Shown here in pieces: positions 61,049-64,000 of a stretch of 64,000 nucleotides of DNA. Under the pieces are notes generated by a model, which had not been told where the DNA came from, did not search any database, and was given only the letters and a program-made list of their open reading frames with translations. The translations under genes and the position numbers were made by a program. The DNA comes from Pseudomonadota bacterium (GTDB lineage: Bacteria > Pseudomonadota > Alphaproteobacteria > Rhodobacterales > Rhodobacteraceae): assembly GCA_020161615.1 (NCBI GenBank), contig JAIUPD010000005.1, positions 124,001-188,000 on the forward strand, given 5' to 3'. Numbering within the stretch: the stretch's first letter is position 1; each line of letters begins with the position of its first letter.

Positions 61049-62308
61049 CTACCGCCCCGCCGCGCGCATCCCCTCGTCATAGGCGCTGTAGGCCCGCTGG
61101 ATCCCGATCTGGTCGGCGATGAAGCGCGCATCGTGCCAGACGCCCCAGATGAAGGACGATCCCCGCCGCGTCTGCCAGGGCAGCCCCACGAAATAGACCC
61201 CCGGTTCGCGCGAGACGCCGCGCGCGTGCAGGGGTCGGCCCTGCGCATCGAAGGTATCGACCTGCAACCAGCTGAAATCGAACCCGTATCCCGTGGCCCA
61301 GACAATCGTCGTGATCCCCTCGGCCGCCAGGTCCAGCGACAGGATCGGATCGCTCACGCAGGCCGGATCGGGCGGCAGCACCCGCGCCTCGGGCTCCTCG
61401 GGCAGCGCGAGCCCGTGCCGCGCCGCCCAGGCATCGGCTTCATCGAGGACCGAGAGGTAATTCTCGTCGCCCTTGCGGATGTTCTCGCGCAGGTCGGGGG
61501 CGAAGCGCATGACGCCGCCCTCGAACCCCTCGGCCCGGCCCAGCAACGTCATCCCCTGATGCGCCAGCGCCCGGAATTCGATGGTCTTGCCGCCCTGCGC
61601 GCCGCTCACCGCAATCGTCACATGCTCGGTCCCCGGCGCCGGCGTGTCGAGGTCCCATTTCCCCAGCACCCCCAGCCACCAGCAATAATCCCGGCCGCGA
61701 TAGGCGCGCGGTGGCCGTCCATGCGGGCCGACCGAGAGGAAGACCCGCCGCCCCGCCTGCATCAGCTCATCCGCGATCTGCACGCCCGAGGACCCGCCCC
61801 CCACCACCAGCACCGCCCCCGGCGCCAGTTGGCCCGGGTTCCGGTAGTCGGCGGAATGGAGCTGGGAAAACCCGGCATTCTCCGGCACCAGGGGCGGGAT
61901 GATCGGGCGCTGGAAGGGACCGGTCGCCGCAACGATATTGCGCGCCTCGAACACCCCGGCCGAGGTCTCGACCCGGAAGCGCCGCGTGCCCTCGATCCGC
62001 GTCGCGCGGGTGACGGTGACGCCCTCGCGCACCGGCGCGGCGATCTGGGCGGCGTAATCGGCGAAATATTGCGCGACGCTCTCCTTGTCGGGGAAGGCCT
62101 CGCCATCGCCGGGATGAACCCGGTTCGGGAAGCGGTCGTGCCAGGCGGGCCCGTTGGCGACCAGGGAATCCCAGCGCCCCGTTCGCCAGCGCTCGGCGAT
62201 ACGGCCGCGCTCCAGCACCAGATGGTCGATGCCCTGGTCGCGCAGATGTTCGCTCATGGCGATGCCCGCCTGTCCGCCGCCCACCACGATTGTATCGACC
62301 TTTTCCAT
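61049..62308 (-). CDS. flavin-containing monooxygenase-like NAD(P)/FAD oxidoreductase (CzcO type)
   Basis: The 419-residue protein has an FAD site IVVGGGQAGIAMSEHL (about residue 7), a second dinucleotide fold VLVVGGGSSGVQIADEL (~residue 165) and the ATG motif IVWATGYGFDFSW near the C-terminus. The start at 62308 follows GAGGGAA. It is divergent from ridA over a 195-bp region with several palindromes. It may oxidise an amine or sulfur compound; this is not certain. Confidence 0.88.
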   Translation of the reverse strand: MEKVDTIVVGGGQAGIAMSEHLRDQGIDHLVLERGRIAERWRTGRWDSLVANGPAWHDRFPNRVHPGDGEAFPDKESVAQYFADYAAQIAAPVREGVTVTRATRIEGTRRFRVETSAGVFEARNIVAATGPFQRPIIPPLVPENAGFSQLHSADYRNPGQLAPGAVLVVGGGSSGVQIADELMQAGRRVFLSVGPHGRPPRAYRGRDYCWWLGVLGKWDLDTPAPGTEHVTIAVSGAQGGKTIEFRALAHQGMTLLGRAEGFEGGVMRFAPDLRENIRKGDENYLSVLDEADAWAARHGLALPEEPEARVLPPDPACVSDPILSLDLAAEGITTIVWATGYGFDFSWLQVDTFDAQGRPLHARGVSREPGVYFVGLPWQTRRGSSFIWGVWHDARFIADQIGIQRAYSAYDEGMRAAGR

Positions 62309-62399
62309 GCCATTCCCTCGCGCGGCTGATCCATCCCTCAGACTAGGCGCCCTGCCCCCGCCCCGAAACACGGCATTGGTGAAGCCTTGCTTGGGCAGA

Positions 62400-62439
62400 G
62401 CCTAAGCCCTGTTAGGCAGATCCTCAGCAATGCTAAGCA
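62400..62439. promoter_or_regulatory. cluster of inverted repeats between the monooxygenase and RidA genes
   Basis: GCCTAA-GCCCTG-TTAGGC (62400-62417) is a 6-bp inverted repeat containing the T-N11-A spacing of LysR sites. TGCTAAGCA (62431-62439) is a second palindrome. A LysR regulator is encoded at the end of the ridA unit and is a natural candidate to bind. Confidence 0.5.
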
Positions 62440-62503
62440 ACATCGTTGTGTTCGCCCCGCGCCCGCGCGATCATCCTGCCGAAAACCCTTCAAGGAGCCC
62501 GCC

Positions 62504-62920
62504 ATGGCCCACCGGCGCATTCGCCCCTTCAACACCCGCGACACCTATCCCGAGCAGAGGCTCGACAATGACCTTTGTCAGGCGGTGGTGACGCGGGGCG
62601 GCAGCACGGTCTGGATGCGCGGCCAATGCCCGCAGAACCTGGACGACGCCAGAAGCATCGACAGCCACGATCCCGCCGAACAGACCCACAAGGTCATGCA
62701 GAACATCCGCCAGCTGATCGAGGAAGCGGGCGGCAGCATGGAGCATCTGGTCAAGGTGGTGGTCTATATCACCGATGTCCGCCACCGCGAGGCCGTCTAC
62801 CGGACCATGGGCGAATACATCAAGGGCGTGTTCCCCGTTTCGACCGGGCTGGTCGTCACCGCACTCGCCCGGCCCGAATGGCTGGTCGAGATCGACGCCA
62901 CCGCCGTGATACCGGACTGA
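62504..62920 (+). CDS. RidA family protein (enamine/imine deaminase-like)
   Basis: The 138-residue protein has the RidA-fold pattern with HLVKVVVYITDVRHREAVYRTMGEYI and the C-terminal ALARPEWLVEIDATAV, where the Arg in LARPEWL is in the site of the conserved Arg that holds the carboxylate. Members hydrolyse reactive enamines formed in amino acid catabolism. AAGGAG precedes the ATG. DUF1028 and LysR genes follow closely. Confidence 0.9.
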   Translation: MAHRRIRPFNTRDTYPEQRLDNDLCQAVVTRGGSTVWMRGQCPQNLDDARSIDSHDPAEQTHKVMQNIRQLIEEAGGSMEHLVKVVVYITDVRHREAVYRTMGEYIKGVFPVSTGLVVTALARPEWLVEIDATAVIPD

Positions 62921-62924
62921 GGCG

Positions 62925-63599
62925 ATGACCTTCTCGCTGGTGGCCCGCTGCGCTGAAACGGGGATGTTCGGGATGGTGATCTCATCCTCCTCCCCCGCCG
63001 TCGCCGCCCGCTGCGCCCATGCCCGCGCGGGCGTCGGCGCGGTCGCCTCGCAGAATGTGACCGACCCGGCGCTGGGGCCGCAGGTCCTGGACCTGATGGC
63101 GGGCGGCATGTCGGCGGCCGAGGCGGTGGCCGAGGTCACGCGCCGCGCGCCCTTCATCGAGTACCGGCAGATCCTGGCGGTCGATGCGCAGGGCGGCGCG
63201 GCGGTGCATTCCGGCGCAAAGGCGCTGGGGATCTGGACCGAGGCCCGGGGCCGCGATTGCGCCGCCGGGGGCAATCTGTTGGCCCATGACGGCGTGCCCG
63301 CGGCGATGGTCGCGGCCTTCGAGGGCAGCGCGGGCCCGCTGGGCGACCGGTTGATTGCCACGCTTCGCGCCGGGCTTCGGGCCGGGGGCGAGGCCGGGCC
63401 GGTGCATTCCGCGGGCCTCCTGATGGTCGACCGGCAAAGCTGGCCGGTGGCGGATCTGCGCTGCGACTGGAGCGAGGATTGCCCCATCGAAGCCGTTGCA
63501 AAGGCTTGGGAAATCTATGCCCCGCAGATGCAGGCCTATGTCCAGCGCGCGCTCGATCCAAGTGCCGCACCCTCGTACGGCGTGCCGGGGGACGAATGA
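62925..63599 (+). CDS. DUF1028 domain protein
   Basis: The 224-residue protein starts with MTFSLVARCAETGMFGMVISSSSPAVAARCAHARAGVG in its first 38 residues, which marks the DUF1028 family (Ntn-hydrolase-like, function unknown, often beside peptide or amide catabolic genes). The GNLL element follows. It begins 4 bp after ridA and overlaps the LysR gene by 4 bp (ATGA). Confidence 0.9.
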   Translation: MTFSLVARCAETGMFGMVISSSSPAVAARCAHARAGVGAVASQNVTDPALGPQVLDLMAGGMSAAEAVAEVTRRAPFIEYRQILAVDAQGGAAVHSGAKALGIWTEARGRDCAAGGNLLAHDGVPAAMVAAFEGSAGPLGDRLIATLRAGLRAGGEAGPVHSAGLLMVDRQSWPVADLRCDWSEDCPIEAVAKAWEIYAPQMQAYVQRALDPSAAPSYGVPGDE

Positions 63600-64000
63600 G
63601 CCGGGGCGCGCCGCCCCTGCGCTACACGCTGCGCCAGCTCGAATATTTCGTGGCCGTGGGCGAAGCGGGCAGCATCGCCAGGGCCGCGCAGCGGATCAAC
63701 GTCTCCTCGCCCTCGATCTCGACCGCCATCGCCCAGCTGGAGCAGGAATTCGGCCTGCCGCTTTTCGTGCGGCAACACGCGCAGGGCCTTTCGCTGACCC
63801 AGGCCGGGCGCGAGATGCTGGATCAGGCGCGGGTCGTCCTGCGCGAGGCCGGGGCGCTGCGCGACATCGCCGGCGACATCTCGGGCAAGGTTCGGGGGCC
63901 GCTGTCGGTGGGCTGCCTGCTGACCTTCGCGCAGCTGGTCCTGCCCGCCATGCGCCGCGGCTTCGAGGAACGGTTTCCCGAGGTCCGCGTCCGCCAGCAG
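63596..64000 (+). CDS. LysR-family transcriptional regulator (3' end outside the window)
   Basis: The first 135 codons are present. The HTH spans residues ~9-66 (LRQLEYFVAVGEAGSIARAAQRINVSSPSISTAIAQLEQEFGL) and the effector-domain start follows (GPLSVGCLLTFAQLVLPAM). ATG at 63596 overlaps the DUF1028 stop by four bases. It may act on the inverted repeats at 62400-62439 and control ridA, DUF1028 and the monooxygenase. Confidence 0.92.
   Translation, partial: MSRGAPPLRYTLRQLEYFVAVGEAGSIARAAQRINVSSPSISTAIAQLEQEFGLPLFVRQHAQGLSLTQAGREMLDQARVVLREAGALRDIAGDISGKVRGPLSVGCLLTFAQLVLPAMRRGFEERFPEVRVRQQ

Overview
The window is GC-rich, tightly packed alphaproteobacterial chromosome. The gene content and local orders (mce next to a DUF1467 gene, phoR-phoU-phoB, a hutF/hutC versus hutIHGU divergent locus, lolC-lolD, Lon, NrdR, an HDAC-like amidohydrolase, many 1-8 bp ATGA/GTGA gene overlaps) suggest a member of the Rhodobacteraceae/Paracoccaceae (Paracoccus/Rhodobacter/Rhodovulum-like). 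This placement is inferred from gene content, not from a marker gene. No phage, insertion sequence, plasmid gene or CRISPR array is visible. Accessory content consists of single genes or cassettes plus families of short dispersed palindromic repeats.

Layout. 1-1.4 kb: DUF1467 (partial), methylmalonyl-CoA epimerase and a receiver-domain protein, then an 0.8 kb non-coding gap with a 16-bp perfect inverted repeat. 2.2-5.2 kb: a Mn/Fe/Zn-type ABC cassette (ATPase and two permeases, each with a soluble C-terminal extension) without a binding-protein gene, preceded by a 14-bp perfect palindrome. 5.2-12 kb: a PLP decarboxylase, an unknown Cys-motif protein, two 30-residue membrane peptides, an HDAC-like hydrolase, a glutathione peroxidase, an ArsR/NIPSNAP divergent pair and a cupin. 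12.3-17.9 kb: one 1861-residue DUF4011-helicase-nuclease-DUF3320 protein resembling the single-gene antiphage defence protein Hhe.

18.5-24.3 kb: an IclR regulator followed by a tightly coupled biotin-dependent carboxylase (ACC-type carrier, biotin carboxylase, pyruvate-carboxylase-type carboxyltransferase) plus a NagD-like phosphatase and an SDR. The carboxyltransferase lacks the pyruvate-binding Arg, so its substrate is unknown. 24.4-36.7 kb is largely housekeeping: purB, an enoyl-CoA hydratase, a thioesterase, tRNA-Val(CAC), lon, ribD, nrdR, an L,D-transpeptidase, lolD/lolC and a membrane-protein/XRE pair. 36.7-44 kb is a complete histidine utilisation locus (hutUGHI against hutF-hutC) using the formiminoglutamate deiminase/HutG route, with a HutC-type palindrome in the shared promoter. 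44-48 kb carries a class IV aminotransferase and phoB-phoU-phoR without pst genes.

48.7-64 kb looks like a scavenging locus for a cyclic amide or peptide-like nitrogen source: an aldolase, an M20 amidohydrolase divergent from an IclR regulator, a fused hydantoinase A/B (5-oxoprolinase-like) enzyme, a five-gene peptide-type ABC transporter, and a flavin monooxygenase divergent from RidA, DUF1028 and a LysR regulator cut by the window end.
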